Source of the DNA: Chitinophagia bacterium
Lineage (GTDB): Bacteria > Bacteroidota > Bacteroidia > Chitinophagales > Chitinophagaceae
NCBI GenBank assembly: GCA_009922495.1
Contig: RFVQ01000002.1
Span: 1 to 40,544 of the forward strand
Length of the DNA: 40,544 bases
Direction: 5' to 3'
How positions within the stretch are numbered: the stretch's first letter is position 1; every line of letters begins with the position of its first letter. A program made the position numbers and the translations under genes. Below the pieces are notes generated by a model that worked only from the letters and a program-made list of their open reading frames with translations, ran no database searches and was not told where the DNA came from. Below are positions 1-10,231 of this stretch, one piece after another.

Positions 1-274
1 CCTGCGTAGAGAATATGTTACAAGAGCTCCATTTTACTTCCGCACCCAAGGCCACGAGGGTCTCGATCAATACGGCAGTCTGGATGGTCATGTGAAGGCA
101 TCCGGCCACGCGGGCTCCTTTCAAGGGCTGGGAAGCGCCATATTCAGCACGAAGGGCCATCAGTCCAGGCATCTCGGCTTCCGCCAGGCGGATCTCTTTT
201 CTTCCCCATTCCGCCAGGGTGATATCTTTAACCTTGTAAGGCAGTGCAAAGTCTAGTTGAGCAGTAGTTGACAT
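1..274 (-). CDS. ahcY: Adenosylhomocysteinase, N-terminal part (truncated by window edge)
   Basis: Reverse-strand translation from ATG at 274 reads [91 protein letters not shown], the classic SAH hydrolase N-terminus. Not in the ORF track because it runs off the edge. Confidence 0.95.
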   Translation of the reverse strand, partial: MSTTAQLDFALPYKVKDITLAEWGRKEIRLAEAEMPGLMALRAEYGASQPLKGARVAGCLHMTIQTAVLIETLVALGAEVKWSSCNIFSTQ

Positions 275-290
275 GTCAGTAAAATTTGCG

Positions 291-298
291 CAAAATTA
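291..298 (-). promoter_or_regulatory. Putative Bacteroidota -7 box (TAATTTTG) upstream of ahcY
   Basis: CAAAATTA on + strand is TAATTTTG on - strand, about 17 nt upstream of the ahcY start; matches TAnnTTTG. Confidence 0.4.
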
Positions 299-346
299 GC
301 CCTTTCATGCATAAAAGAACAATAAATTTACCGTAAACCTGCTGCC

Positions 347-2303
347 ATGCGATATGCATTAATACTTGTTCTGATTTTGTTTTTTTCCGGTAAAGAACGC
401 CCTGATGTTGAATGGACAGAATACCTCGGGGGAGCCGATCGAAACCATTATTCACCACTGGATCAAGTAAACCGGAGCAATGTGTCGAAGTTGAAAAAGG
501 CATGGGAGTATCATACGGGGGATACATCCGGACAAATGCAATGCAATCCCATCATTGCGGATGGATTGTTGTATGCAACTACTGCTTCTATTGAGGTCTT
601 TGCATTGGAACCTTCTACCGGCAAGGAAGTCTGGCGATTCCGCAATGCCGGGGAAGTCAAATGGTACAGTTTGAGCAGGGGGGTTAGTTATTGGGCCAAA
701 GGGGACGATAAAAGGATTTTTTTCACCGCAGGTGAATGGTTGTATGCATTGAATGCCAAATCTGGGGAGCTTGTGAAAAACTTTGGCAATGGGGGACGGG
801 TAAGCCTTAAAACGGGATTGGGAGCATCTGCCCGGAACAAATTTGTGATCTCTTCTACGCCCGGTGCCATTTTTGAGAACCTGATCATCATGCCATTGCG
901 GCTTTCTGAGGGTGCCGATGCGGCCCCTGGTTACATACAGGCTTTTGATGTGGTGTCAGGAAACCTCCAATGGGTATTCAAAACCATACCATCGCCCGGC
1001 GAGTACGGTTATGAAACCTGGGAAAAGGGAAATCACCTGAATGAAGAAATCGGTGGAGCCAATTCCTGGGCGGGCATGAGTGTAGACCACAAAAGGGGGA
1101 TGATTTTTGTCCCGACCGGATCCGCAGCATTTGATTTTTACGGGGGAAACCGCAAGGGAAACAACCTTTTTGCCAACTGTCTTTTGGCCCTGGATGCCCG
1201 AACCGGAAAGCGGAAATGGCATTATCAGTTTGTGCACCATGATGTATGGGACAGGGATCTTCCTTCACCTCCTAACTTATTGACAATAAACAAGAATGGA
1301 AAGCCTATTGATGTGGTTGTTCAGGCTACAAAGGCTGGTTATCTTTATGTGTTTGAGCGAACAACCGGTAAGCCGGTTTATGATATCAAGGAAGTTTCGG
1401 TTCCTGTAGAAGGGCTTATGGGAGAGCAGCTTTCTGCGACGCAACCTGTTCCGGTCATGCCCCAACCCTTTGCCCGAACCGAATTCAGGGAGGAGGATCT
1501 TAATCCCTGGGCGGAAAACCTGGAGGAGTTGAGGGATCTTGTACATCAACTCACATGAGGTTCCTTGCATCCTTAAAATGAACGAAAATAAAAATTACAT
1601 AAATAATTCATTGTCAAATGGTAATAAAATTTATATAGAGTATTGCTCTAGTTGTCACAAGGCTGATTTCTCGGGTATGCCCCAGGCTGGGATTCCCTCA
1701 CTGAAAGATATTGGCAAAAGAAAAGACTCGCTTTATGTCGCTTCCATTGTATCCCAGGGAAAGGGGATGATGACGGGTTTTCCCCAGTTGACAAATGATC
1801 AAAAAGGAGCAGTGGTGGCATTTCTTTTGGGTAAAGAGAAGTCTTCAGCCTTGACCGAAAGCAGGCCGAAAAAAGCGGTTTCGCCCTATGTTTTTGATGG
1901 ATATACCCGGTTTTTGGATAAAAATGGATACCCGGCGGTCAAGCCGCCATGGGGACAATTGACCGCTGTCAACCTCAATACGGGGAAAATTGTTTGGCAG
2001 AAAGTATTGGGTGAATACAAAGAGTTGACAGCCAAAGGAATCCCCCAGACCGGTGCAGACAATTATGGGGGAGCGGTGGTGACCAAAGGGGGATTGGTCT
2101 TCATTGCGGCAACCAAGGATGAACGGATCAGGGCTTTTGACAAATCGACCGGTAAGCTTTTGTGGGAGGCGGAGCTCCCGGCTTGTGGATTTGCGACTCC
2201 CAGTGTCTACGAATCCCATGGAAAGCAATACCTGGTTGTCGCCTGTGGTGGTACAAAACTCGGGGCTAAAAAGGGAGACAGCTATGTGGCGTTTGCCCTA
2301 TGA
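347..2303 (+). pseudogene. PQQ-dependent (quinoprotein) dehydrogenase with embedded cytochrome c domain, split by a frameshifting internal deletion
   Basis: ORF 347-1558 has a signal peptide and quinoprotein propeller repeats. ORF 1539-2303, in another frame, has CSSCH cytochrome c followed by the C-terminal PQQ propeller (KPPWGQLTAVNLNTGKIVWQ...GFATPSVYESHGKQYLVVACGGTKLGAKKGDSYVAFAL). Together they look like one protein lacking a short central segment. Confidence 0.8.
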
Positions 2304-2338
2304 TAAAAAATAATTAAATTATTGTAAATCATAGTTTA

Positions 2339-5164
2339 ATGATACTTAAGTCAAGTAAATATATATATAGTGTTTTGATTTTTTTTCTCCTCAGTCAGGC
2401 AGCAATTGCCCAACGATTTGGAGGAAATCCTCCTGGGATGAAATGGCACAAAGCAAAGGGAAAATCAGTGGATTTGATATATCCCTTGGATTTGAAGAAG
2501 GAGGCGCAAAGGGTATTGGGAATTTCAGAAGCACTATCATCAGGATCAGCTTTTAGCTTGGGGACCGCTGTTCTCAAAGCCCCCATTGTGCTGCAGGGTT
2601 TGCCAATTGTTTCCAATGCCTATGTTGGATTGGGGCCCTGGCGAAGTGAATTTTTCTTATATCCTCCCCAAAACGCCTTGGAACTGGGTTCAACCTCCTG
2701 GCTGGACAACCTGGCATACCATGAGTACCGACACATTCACCAATATTCAAATTTTAGGAAAGGATTGTCAAAGTTCGCCTATTGGGTAGCAGGTGAACAA
2801 GGTCAGGCCCTGGCCAATGCTGCTTCGATACCGGACTGGTTCTTTGAAGGGGATGCGGTTTTTCATGAAACCCTTCATTTGGGGCAAGGTCGAGGTCGGT
2901 TGCCGGGTTTTTTTGATCCTTTCAGGTCAATTTGGCAAGCGAATAAAACCTATTCTTATCAAAAGCTAAGGAGTGGTTCCCTGAAGGATTTTGTTCCCAA
3001 CCACTATGATCTGGGCTATTTGCTGGTGGCATATGGGTATAAAAAATACGGACAGGATTTCTGGGGAAAGGTTACCAATGATGCGGTACGGTTCAAGGGG
3101 CTGACCTATCCCTTTCAAAAGGCCATTCGCAGGCACAGTGGATTGGCATATACGCAGTTTGTTGCGCATGCCTTGGACTCTTTTCGCATGGCAAATTTGG
3201 CTGGTTTTGAGAATGAGTCGATAAAGCCCATCAACAAGGTGGACACGAGAAGGGTGGTGGATCATTATTTCCCGGTATGGATGGGGGGAGATTCTATCCT
3301 CTCATTGAGGAAACCGTATAACCAACAACCCCATTGGTCGATCTTCTCGAAAGGGAAATGGTCTAAACTGGTCAGCAAAGACATCAGCAGCGAAGATTAT
3401 TTCACCTACAAAAGAGGAAATATCGTTTATACGGCCTATGACCCTGATCCCCGCTGGCAATGGAAGGAGTTCAGTGAGATCAGGATGTTCAATGTATACG
3501 ATCGCAGTACCCGAACCCTGACCCAGAAAGGAAGATTTGCCTCTCCTGATCTTTCCCATGATGGTGACAAACTGGTTGCGGTAGAAGTATTGCCGGGTGG
3601 AAAGAGCCAGCTTGTATTGCTCAACACCTCAGATGGAGCCGTGCAGAAAAAGTTCAAGTTTGCCGAAGAGGATTTTTATAGCTATCCTGTTTTTTCAAGT
3701 GATGATCATTTCATTTACGTCATTGCCAGGAAGCCTGATGGATCTTCTTCAATCCTTTCCCTTGATCAAGCTACCGGAGCATCAAAACCGCTCTTCTCTT
3801 ATGTAAAGGCACCACTTTCTTTTTTAAGGGTAAGGAGAAACAGCTTATTGTTCACCGTAAGCCAGGGCAATGCCAATGAACTCAGGGAAATCGATCTCAC
3901 CAGCGGATTAACAAAGGTTCTTTCTAGGGGACTGACAGGCTCTTATGGAGGGGATCTTCATGAAGACCAAAACAAGATTGTCTATGGAAGTCCTACTGCA
4001 GAGGGACAACAGCTCTTTGTCAGAGATTTGAGCATGACCAGACAGGATGCGGGAAATTCTCCACTCCAAGATATCGTTTCCAGTCCACTCTTCTCATCAG
4101 CCGATAAAGTTGCTGCATCACCTGCAAAAGATTCTTTACCATTGAAGCAAAGTCCCATCTCATCTCTTCATGCTCCTGTTAACCTTCACAGCTGGCGTCC
4201 ATTTTATGAGCAGCCGGAATGGAGTTTTACTTTATATGGTGAAAACGTATTGAATACTGTGCAATCTCAGTTCAGCTATGTATACAATGAAAATGAGGGT
4301 TCACACAGGGTGGGAGCAGATTTTGCAGTGGGCACTTTGTATCCTTGGATAACGGGTGGTACGAATTATACAATGGACAGAACCTTTAAGGATGCAACGA
4401 GGGAGTTTCAATGGAACGAATGGAATGGGAATTTGGGCCTTCGCTTGCCCTTGAATTTTAGTTTTGGCAAATGGTACAGGAATCTTGATCTCTCTGTGCG
4501 ACTGAATGGGGTTTCATTGGATTATCAAAACAAGAACAACGTGAGTCCTGCTGACCGCTTTGTGACCTATTGGCAACAACAAATTTCCTGGTCCATGCAG
4601 ACGCAACAGGCCCTGCAACAGATCTATCCGCGTTATGCGCTGGTAACGAGGATCCAAAACCGTACGGCATTGGGAAATACGCAAGCCCATCAGCTCTTCT
4701 ACAGTGCCAATGCTTTTTTACCCGGTCTTGGCAGAACACATTCCACGGTATTGGGTTTTCATTATCAGCGGAGGGATACGTTGGGGCAATACAATTATTC
4801 CAATGGGATGCCCATGGCAAGAGGATATGAGCCTTTCAATTATCCCAGGATGTGGCGGTATTCCTTGAACTATCATTTCCCCTTATTCTATCCCGATAAG
4901 GGAATAGGGAACATGGTCTATTTTCTTCGGGTTAGGGGAAATGCCTTTTATGATGACATGACCCTAAAGAGTTTAAGAACCGGAAGAAAGATCAACCTGA
5001 GGAGTGCAGGCATGGAGATATACTTTGATACAAAATGGTGGAACCAGCAATCGGTTTCCTTTGGGGTGAGATACAGCCGTTTGCTGGATACCGATCTGTT
5101 TGTGCAAAAACCCAATCCGAACAGGTTTGAGTTCATCATGCCCTTGAACCTATTTCCGGATTGA
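2339..5164 (+). CDS. Large secreted/outer-membrane protein: HExxH metallopeptidase-like N-region, TolB/WD40-like propeller, C-terminal beta-barrel (surface antigen-like)
   Basis: 941 aa; signal peptide MILKSSKYIYSVLIFFLLSQAAIAQ; HEYRH plus downstream WFFEGDAVFHE; propeller-like repeats (SPDLSHDGDKLVAVE, YPVFSSDDHFIYVIA); C-terminal alternating barrel-like strands with MARGYEPFNYPRMWRYSLNYHFPL. Confidence 0.75.
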   Translation: MILKSSKYIYSVLIFFLLSQAAIAQRFGGNPPGMKWHKAKGKSVDLIYPLDLKKEAQRVLGISEALSSGSAFSLGTAVLKAPIVLQGLPIVSNAYVGLGPWRSEFFLYPPQNALELGSTSWLDNLAYHEYRHIHQYSNFRKGLSKFAYWVAGEQGQALANAASIPDWFFEGDAVFHETLHLGQGRGRLPGFFDPFRSIWQANKTYSYQKLRSGSLKDFVPNHYDLGYLLVAYGYKKYGQDFWGKVTNDAVRFKGLTYPFQKAIRRHSGLAYTQFVAHALDSFRMANLAGFENESIKPINKVDTRRVVDHYFPVWMGGDSILSLRKPYNQQPHWSIFSKGKWSKLVSKDISSEDYFTYKRGNIVYTAYDPDPRWQWKEFSEIRMFNVYDRSTRTLTQKGRFASPDLSHDGDKLVAVEVLPGGKSQLVLLNTSDGAVQKKFKFAEEDFYSYPVFSSDDHFIYVIARKPDGSSSILSLDQATGASKPLFSYVKAPLSFLRVRRNSLLFTVSQGNANELREIDLTSGLTKVLSRGLTGSYGGDLHEDQNKIVYGSPTAEGQQLFVRDLSMTRQDAGNSPLQDIVSSPLFSSADKVAASPAKDSLPLKQSPISSLHAPVNLHSWRPFYEQPEWSFTLYGENVLNTVQSQFSYVYNENEGSHRVGADFAVGTLYPWITGGTNYTMDRTFKDATREFQWNEWNGNLGLRLPLNFSFGKWYRNLDLSVRLNGVSLDYQNKNNVSPADRFVTYWQQQISWSMQTQQALQQIYPRYALVTRIQNRTALGNTQAHQLFYSANAFLPGLGRTHSTVLGFHYQRRDTLGQYNYSNGMPMARGYEPFNYPRMWRYSLNYHFPLFYPDKGIGNMVYFLRVRGNAFYDDMTLKSLRTGRKINLRSAGMEIYFDTKWWNQQSVSFGVRYSRLLDTDLFVQKPNPNRFEFIMPLNLFPD

Positions 5165-5180
5165 GTCTTTGAAAAGTAGA

Positions 5181-5819
5181 TCAGATGGTAACAAAAAGCT
5201 CTTCAGACTTTCTTCTTACTTTGATCGCCTTGGAAAGAAAATCTTTTTCTTCATCTCTATAGCCCAGGGCCAATATGCAGGAAGCGGTAAGCCCTTTATT
5301 TTCCAGATCCAGCACCGAATCTACTCCTGCTGGAATAAAACCTTCCATGGGGGTAGAATCGATTTTTTCTACTGCAGCAGCAGCCAGTCCAAAGCCCAAG
5401 GCGATATAGGTTTGCTTGGCGGCCCATACCAACAGTTCTTCTGGGGAGGAGTTGCTGATTTTACCTTTGATATTGGCAGCAAAACCCTCCAGTGATTCCA
5501 GGCTGACATTTCTTGTGGTGGCAATTTCCTGCATGTATTTTTCCACCTGCTCCACGTTGAATTCTTTCCAGGCAGCGAATACCACCAATGCAGATGCGCT
5601 GGTAATTTGGGATTGGTTATAGCAATGGGGGAGCAGCTTCTCCTTGGTTTCTTGGTCTTTGATCACCAGGATGGTGTAGGGAGTAAAGCCCAAAGAACTG
5701 GGACTCAACCTTATTGCTTCCAGAATGTTATTCAATTGTTCTTCAGGGATCTGCTCCCCATTCATCTTCTTGGTTGCGTACCGCCATTCCAGTGCTTCAA
5801 TAAATATAGACTTCTTCAT
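5181..5819 (-). CDS. Nitroreductase family NAD(P)H-dependent oxidoreductase
   Basis: 212 aa; EALEWRYATKKMNGEQIPEEQLNNILEAIRLSPSSLGFTPYTILVIKD is typical of the nitroreductase/NfsB family. Confidence 0.9.
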   Translation of the reverse strand: MKKSIFIEALEWRYATKKMNGEQIPEEQLNNILEAIRLSPSSLGFTPYTILVIKDQETKEKLLPHCYNQSQITSASALVVFAAWKEFNVEQVEKYMQEIATTRNVSLESLEGFAANIKGKISNSSPEELLVWAAKQTYIALGFGLAAAAVEKIDSTPMEGFIPAGVDSVLDLENKGLTASCILALGYRDEEKDFLSKAIKVRRKSEELFVTI

Positions 5820-5886
5820 AATTGATGTTTAAACATCAAAATTAAAAATAATTTCTGATCAACCAAAATATTTTCATTTTTCGCCC

Positions 5887-5894
5887 TATATTTG
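5887..5894 (+). promoter_or_regulatory. Putative -7 box (TATATTTG) for tRNA-Val(TAC)
   Basis: TATATTTG matches TAnnTTTG, 10 nt before the tRNA 5' end. Confidence 0.5.
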
Positions 5895-5904
5895 CAACCC
5901 GATT

Positions 5905-5979
5905 GGGAGTTTAGCTCAGCTGGTTTAGAGCATCTGCCTTACAAGCAGAGGGTCGGCGGTTCGATCCCGTCAACTCCCA
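5905..5979 (+). tRNA. tRNA-Val (anticodon TAC)
   Basis: Cloverleaf by eye: acceptor GGGAGTT/AACTCCC, D-arm TAGCTCAGCTGGTTTAGAGCA, anticodon loop CTTACAA, T-arm GGCGGTTCGATCCCGTC. Confidence 0.95.
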
Positions 5980-5984
5980 CAGAA

Positions 5985-6018
5985 AAAAAGGTTCAGGATC
6001 AACTTCCTGAACCTTTTT
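5985..6018 (+). terminator. Rho-independent terminator after tRNA-Val(TAC)
   Basis: Perfect 9-bp stem AGGTTCAGG-ATCAACTT-CCTGAACCT followed by TTTT. Confidence 0.8.
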
Positions 6019-6066
6019 GTTTATCCCTACCACTTGAATATGTATATTGGTGGAAAGTATTTCACC

Positions 6067-7236
6067 ATGCAAGAGAATATCTCCCGCCAACAATTTTTAT
6101 CCATGTCAGCTGCCGCCGGTGCTGCCATGTTGCTGGGTTCATTGGAGGGCTGGGCTGCAGAGAAACAGCTGACCAAATTGCGGGTAGCCATCATTGGCTG
6201 CGGCAGTGTGAGCAACCGATACATTCCTCATCTTCAGACTTCCGCTCTTATCCAGATCGTCAGTCTTTGTGACATCAAACCAGAGAGAGCCATTGCCCAA
6301 AACAAAGAATACAAGGTCAATGCTGCCACCTATGGCAACATCGATGACATGTTGAAAGGAGTTCCCTTTGACATGATGGTCACCTTGACGGACATGCAGA
6401 AGCATGGTATACTGAACAAGAAAGCGCTGTTGGCAGGCAAACATGTTTGGAGTGAAAAACCGATGGCCAATACCTACGCAGAAGGGAAGGCCTTGCTGGA
6501 GCTGGCGCGCAGCAAAGGATTGAAACTATGGGGTGCACCGGCAGTCGTCAACAGTCCACAATTTGCTTTCATGAGCAAATCCATTCAGGCAGGTAAATTG
6601 GGAAGAATTGCCAGTGCACATGGGCAATACGGGCATACCGGTCCCACCTGGTCTGCCTTTTTTTATGAAAAAGGCGGAGGCAGCATGCCAGACCTTGGTG
6701 TATACAACATGGCCACGCTTACTGGCTTACTCGGACCTGCAAAATCCGTCATGGCCATGCTCAGCATTGTCAATCCGGAACGCACGGTAGATGACAAAGG
6801 CAAGATCAAAGTTGAGGCAGAAGACAATGCCCATGTTCTGTTGGAACACGCCAATGGAGTGATCAGTCATGTGATGTGTGGGTTCAATTATTTTGACCCG
6901 CATGGTCATGAAGCCAAGGGTCAAGAACTGCATTCCATCCAGATCTTTGGTGACAAAGGAAACATGCGCTTGATCGGATATGATTGGGAGACCAATGGTG
7001 TGATCTTAGATGACTCTTGGGAAAGAGCCGGAGTGCTCCATGAAAAAGAAACGGGAGGATACCAATGGCAGGAAGGAGCAACCAAGGTAGGGGAGTCAAT
7101 TGTCAACAAGACCGAACCCCGCATCAATGTTGAACATGCCTTGCATGTGCTGGAAATAATCGAGGCGGCCAGAAAATCATCGGCCACCGGAATGAAAGTC
7201 AAGCTGACTTCCAGTTTCCAATGGCCAATGATCTGA
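6067..7236 (+). CDS. Gfo/Idh/MocA family oxidoreductase with N-terminal Tat-like signal region
   Basis: ORF 6034-7236; likely start ATG at 6067 (MQENISRQQFLSMSAAAGAAMLLGSLEGWAAEKQ), then LRVAIIGCGSVSNRYIPHL Rossmann fold and EKPMANTYAEGKALLELA. Confidence 0.88.
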   Translation: MQENISRQQFLSMSAAAGAAMLLGSLEGWAAEKQLTKLRVAIIGCGSVSNRYIPHLQTSALIQIVSLCDIKPERAIAQNKEYKVNAATYGNIDDMLKGVPFDMMVTLTDMQKHGILNKKALLAGKHVWSEKPMANTYAEGKALLELARSKGLKLWGAPAVVNSPQFAFMSKSIQAGKLGRIASAHGQYGHTGPTWSAFFYEKGGGSMPDLGVYNMATLTGLLGPAKSVMAMLSIVNPERTVDDKGKIKVEAEDNAHVLLEHANGVISHVMCGFNYFDPHGHEAKGQELHSIQIFGDKGNMRLIGYDWETNGVILDDSWERAGVLHEKETGGYQWQEGATKVGESIVNKTEPRINVEHALHVLEIIEAARKSSATGMKVKLTSSFQWPMI

Positions 7237-7237
7237 T

Positions 7238-7948
7238 TTATTTGAGTTTCTTCAGGTAGATCTCCCGGTACTCCACTTTCATCTTGGGCATTACATGCAC
7301 CTGTAGGCCAATAAGCCCACTCATTTTCCTCTTGGAAGCATCTTCATCCGTGGTCTCGCTCATGAGCACGCCATTGATGTAATGCAAGATATGATTGCCT
7401 TTCGCAATGATGTGGATCTGGTTCCAGTCGTCTTTTTTGATCTTGGATTTTAATTCATCACTGTTGCCTAGACTACCGGTGATCGTGGGCTTTTGACCCT
7501 CTTTCAACACAGATTGTTCACCTCGCATGGCCAGGAAACCTCTTCCTCTTTCCTCATAGTTCTGACCGGTGTAGCGATTGGCACCATCGATGTCGGCCTG
7601 ATAGCCCTTCAATCCGTAAGGCACATTTTCAACCATTTCGCTGCGGTATTGTACGCCGCTGTTGCCTTCGGGACTGATCCTGTACTCCGCCTTGAATTCA
7701 AAGTCTCCCGGAGTATCACCGCGGTAAATCAGGAAAGTGTTGGATTTTAGCTGTTTCTCTTTTGTCACTTCACCCACGAAAGTTCCGTTCTCAATTCTCC
7801 AGTGACTGGTATCCGCCTCCCAGTGCTTCATGGTTTTCCCATCAAAGATCTTCTTGAATCCATCCTTGCTTTTTTGGGCATGAAGGTTCAAGAAAAGCGA
7901 ACTGAATGCGCAGGTAAAAAGCAACAACTTGAGGTTCCTGGTTTTCAT
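7238..7948 (-). CDS. DUF1080 domain protein (3-keto-disaccharide/3-keto-glucoside hydrolase-like), secreted
   Basis: 236 aa; signal peptide; GFKKIFDGKTMKHWEADTSHWRIENGTFVGE...FEFKAEYRISPEGNSGVQYRS is typical of DUF1080. Confidence 0.92.
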   Translation of the reverse strand: MKTRNLKLLLFTCAFSSLFLNLHAQKSKDGFKKIFDGKTMKHWEADTSHWRIENGTFVGEVTKEKQLKSNTFLIYRGDTPGDFEFKAEYRISPEGNSGVQYRSEMVENVPYGLKGYQADIDGANRYTGQNYEERGRGFLAMRGEQSVLKEGQKPTITGSLGNSDELKSKIKKDDWNQIHIIAKGNHILHYINGVLMSETTDEDASKRKMSGLIGLQVHVMPKMKVEYREIYLKKLK

Positions 7949-7993
7949 CTTTTTGTTTTGTGGTATAGAGTTGATCCGGTTTAGGAAGGGCCG

Positions 7994-9136
7994 TTAATCA
8001 CAGCTCTTCCAACTGCGGCTTGCAGCAGAGTCCAGAACGGCCTGACAAACTTTTTGGGTTTCATAAGCATCCTGGAAGGTAGGGGAGCAGGGCTCACCGG
8101 TTTCAATGCTTTTCAGGAAATCAGCCACCTGGTGAACAAAGGAATGCTCATAACCGATGCCCAATCCGGGTACCCACCATTTGTTCATGTAGGGTTGTTC
8201 GCCATCGGTTACATGGATGGAACGCCATCCCCTCAGATTGGATTCATCTCCGTTGTCGAAATACTCCAGGCGATTGAGATCGTGAAGATCCCAGCGGATG
8301 GAAGCATTGGCACCATTGATTTCAAATGTATACAAGGCCTTGTGTCCGCGCGCATAGCGGGTGGATTCAAAAAGCCCCAGTGATCCATTGTTGAATTTGC
8401 AGAAGAACGAACAGGCATCATCAATGTGCACATCTTCCACCTTGCCCGTCAGCTGGTGCATCCTTTGTTTGACGAATGTTTCCGTCATGGCGGATACTTC
8501 CTGAATACCTCCGTTGATCCAGATGGCAGTATCGATACAATGCGAGAGTAGATCGCCTACCACACCGGATCCTGCAACCGCTGCATCCATGCGCCATAGG
8601 GCTTCGCCTCCTTGTGGAAGGTTTTCATTGATGGTCCAGTCCTGCAAGAAGTTGGCACGGTAGTGATAGATCTTGCCCAACTTTCCGGAGGCTACAATAT
8701 TCTTGGCCAAGGTAACGGCAGGGATTCTTCTGTAGTTGTACCATACAGTATTCTTCACACCGGCTTTTTCAATGGCGTCCACCATTTCCTTGGATTCTGC
8801 CAAGTTTCTGGCCAATGGTTTTTCACAGAGAATCATCTTGCCTGCCTTTGCTGCTGCAATGGCGATCTCTGCATGGGTATCATTGGGCGTACAAATATCC
8901 ACTGCATCAATGTCGTCTCTTTCGATGAGTTTTCTCCAATCGGTTTCGGTGCTTTCATAACCCCATTGTTCAGCAAAGGCCTTGAGTTTTGTTTCGTTTC
9001 GAAAACAAACCGCTTTCAATACTGGCTGGTATTCCAAATCTGGGAAAAAGTTGGGTATTCTCTTATAACCGTTCGAATGGGTTCTGCCCATAAAGCCGCC
9101 ACCGATCAATCCGATGTTCAATGTTTTTTTTGCCAT
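7994..9136 (-). CDS. Gfo/Idh/MocA family oxidoreductase
   Basis: 380 aa; [64 protein letters not shown]. Confidence 0.93.
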   Translation of the reverse strand: MAKKTLNIGLIGGGFMGRTHSNGYKRIPNFFPDLEYQPVLKAVCFRNETKLKAFAEQWGYESTETDWRKLIERDDIDAVDICTPNDTHAEIAIAAAKAGKMILCEKPLARNLAESKEMVDAIEKAGVKNTVWYNYRRIPAVTLAKNIVASGKLGKIYHYRANFLQDWTINENLPQGGEALWRMDAAVAGSGVVGDLLSHCIDTAIWINGGIQEVSAMTETFVKQRMHQLTGKVEDVHIDDACSFFCKFNNGSLGLFESTRYARGHKALYTFEINGANASIRWDLHDLNRLEYFDNGDESNLRGWRSIHVTDGEQPYMNKWWVPGLGIGYEHSFVHQVADFLKSIETGEPCSPTFQDAYETQKVCQAVLDSAASRSWKSCD

Positions 9137-9173
9137 GTTTTAATTTTTTAAAAAATATATAGTCAATTTTCTT

Positions 9174-10205
9174 TTAACCGTTCCAACCATGATGATCCCT
9201 CACCTTGATCAAGGCGGCCAGGATATCGTTCCAGGTTTGTTGTTTCATCATCACTTCATTGGGGAACATACAGCCGTCCCAACAGATATGTTGAAAGGCC
9301 TTGGTGAGTTCTCCTTTTTCATCCCTGAGCCAGAAGCCCGCATGTTTGGCAATGTCGAGCTTGCCGTTGGGATCCAATGCCTGACAGTGCCTTCCGGTCT
9401 TGTCATGTGATCCAGTTCCATGAACGGTACCATCATTTTGTGCTACATGAAAATCGATGGTCCAGGGTCTCAAGGCAGCAGTAAGTTTCCTCAATCCTTC
9501 ATCGAGAGCAGCACCATCGCTCCAATCAAAATTTTCAGGAAGAATGCGATCTTCTGGAGCGTTGTATCCCAGCAGATACAGCAGGGTATGGGCCATGTCG
9601 GCCTGGAAACCAATGTTCGGACGATCCACGGCTTCCAGTGTATCAATCATGGTCTTCCAGCTGTGCATCCCACCCCAGCAGATTTCCCCCTCGGCTGCCA
9701 GTCGCTCACCGTAATCAGCCGCCACGTCACAGGCTTCGCGGAATGTTTCTGCAATCAATTTGGTATTGCCGGCAGGATCCTTGGCCCATGCTTCAGGTTT
9801 GCTGGCAGAATCGATTCTGATGATGCCGTAGGGCCTTACACCAGCGTTGCGCAGTTTCTTGCCGAACTCACAGGAGCGTTTTACCATGTCTACAAAGACA
9901 GCACGATCTTCCTTGCTGCCCATGGCAGGACCGCCCCAGATGGGAGCCACCAAAGAGCCAATGTTCAGGTTCAGCGAACCTACTTTATCGGCCAGTCTTT
10001 TGATGCCATCTTCTGATTCATCAATGTTGAAATGCGGTTCAAACAAACCGATATCGATGCCATCGAATTTCACTCCATTCACCTCAGCATTGGCAGTGAA
10101 ATTGATGAGGGTATCCAGATCGATCGGTGGTTCTGAATCCGGACCTTTTCCTACGATACCAGGCCAGGTTGCATTGTGCAGTTTAGGGTAATTGTTTTGA
10201 GACAT
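9174..10205 (-). CDS. Sugar phosphate isomerase/epimerase (xylose isomerase-like TIM barrel)
   Basis: 343 aa; [14 protein letters not shown]...[56 protein letters not shown]. Confidence 0.85.
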   Translation of the reverse strand: MSQNNYPKLHNATWPGIVGKGPDSEPPIDLDTLINFTANAEVNGVKFDGIDIGLFEPHFNIDESEDGIKRLADKVGSLNLNIGSLVAPIWGGPAMGSKEDRAVFVDMVKRSCEFGKKLRNAGVRPYGIIRIDSASKPEAWAKDPAGNTKLIAETFREACDVAADYGERLAAEGEICWGGMHSWKTMIDTLEAVDRPNIGFQADMAHTLLYLLGYNAPEDRILPENFDWSDGAALDEGLRKLTAALRPWTIDFHVAQNDGTVHGTGSHDKTGRHCQALDPNGKLDIAKHAGFWLRDEKGELTKAFQHICWDGCMFPNEVMMKQQTWNDILAALIKVRDHHGWNG

Positions 10206-10231
10206 ATGGTTGCAATTTTAAATTGAAAGAA

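Noticed and set aside
276-527. 83-aa minus-strand ORF at the left edge
   Set aside because: Overlaps the start of the PQQ gene and has no domain signal; the real minus-strand gene here is ahcY starting at 274.
1539-2303. Independent cytochrome c / PQQ-domain gene
   Set aside because: Its TTG start lies in the middle of a conserved strand (GILYINSHEVP), and neither that start nor ATG 1578 gives a signal peptide, so a fragment of the upstream gene is more likely.
1620-2303. Programmed ribosomal frameshifting to express the full PQQ protein
   Set aside because: No slippery heptamer or obvious downstream stem near 1530-1558, and a whole protein segment appears to be missing, which frameshifting would not restore.
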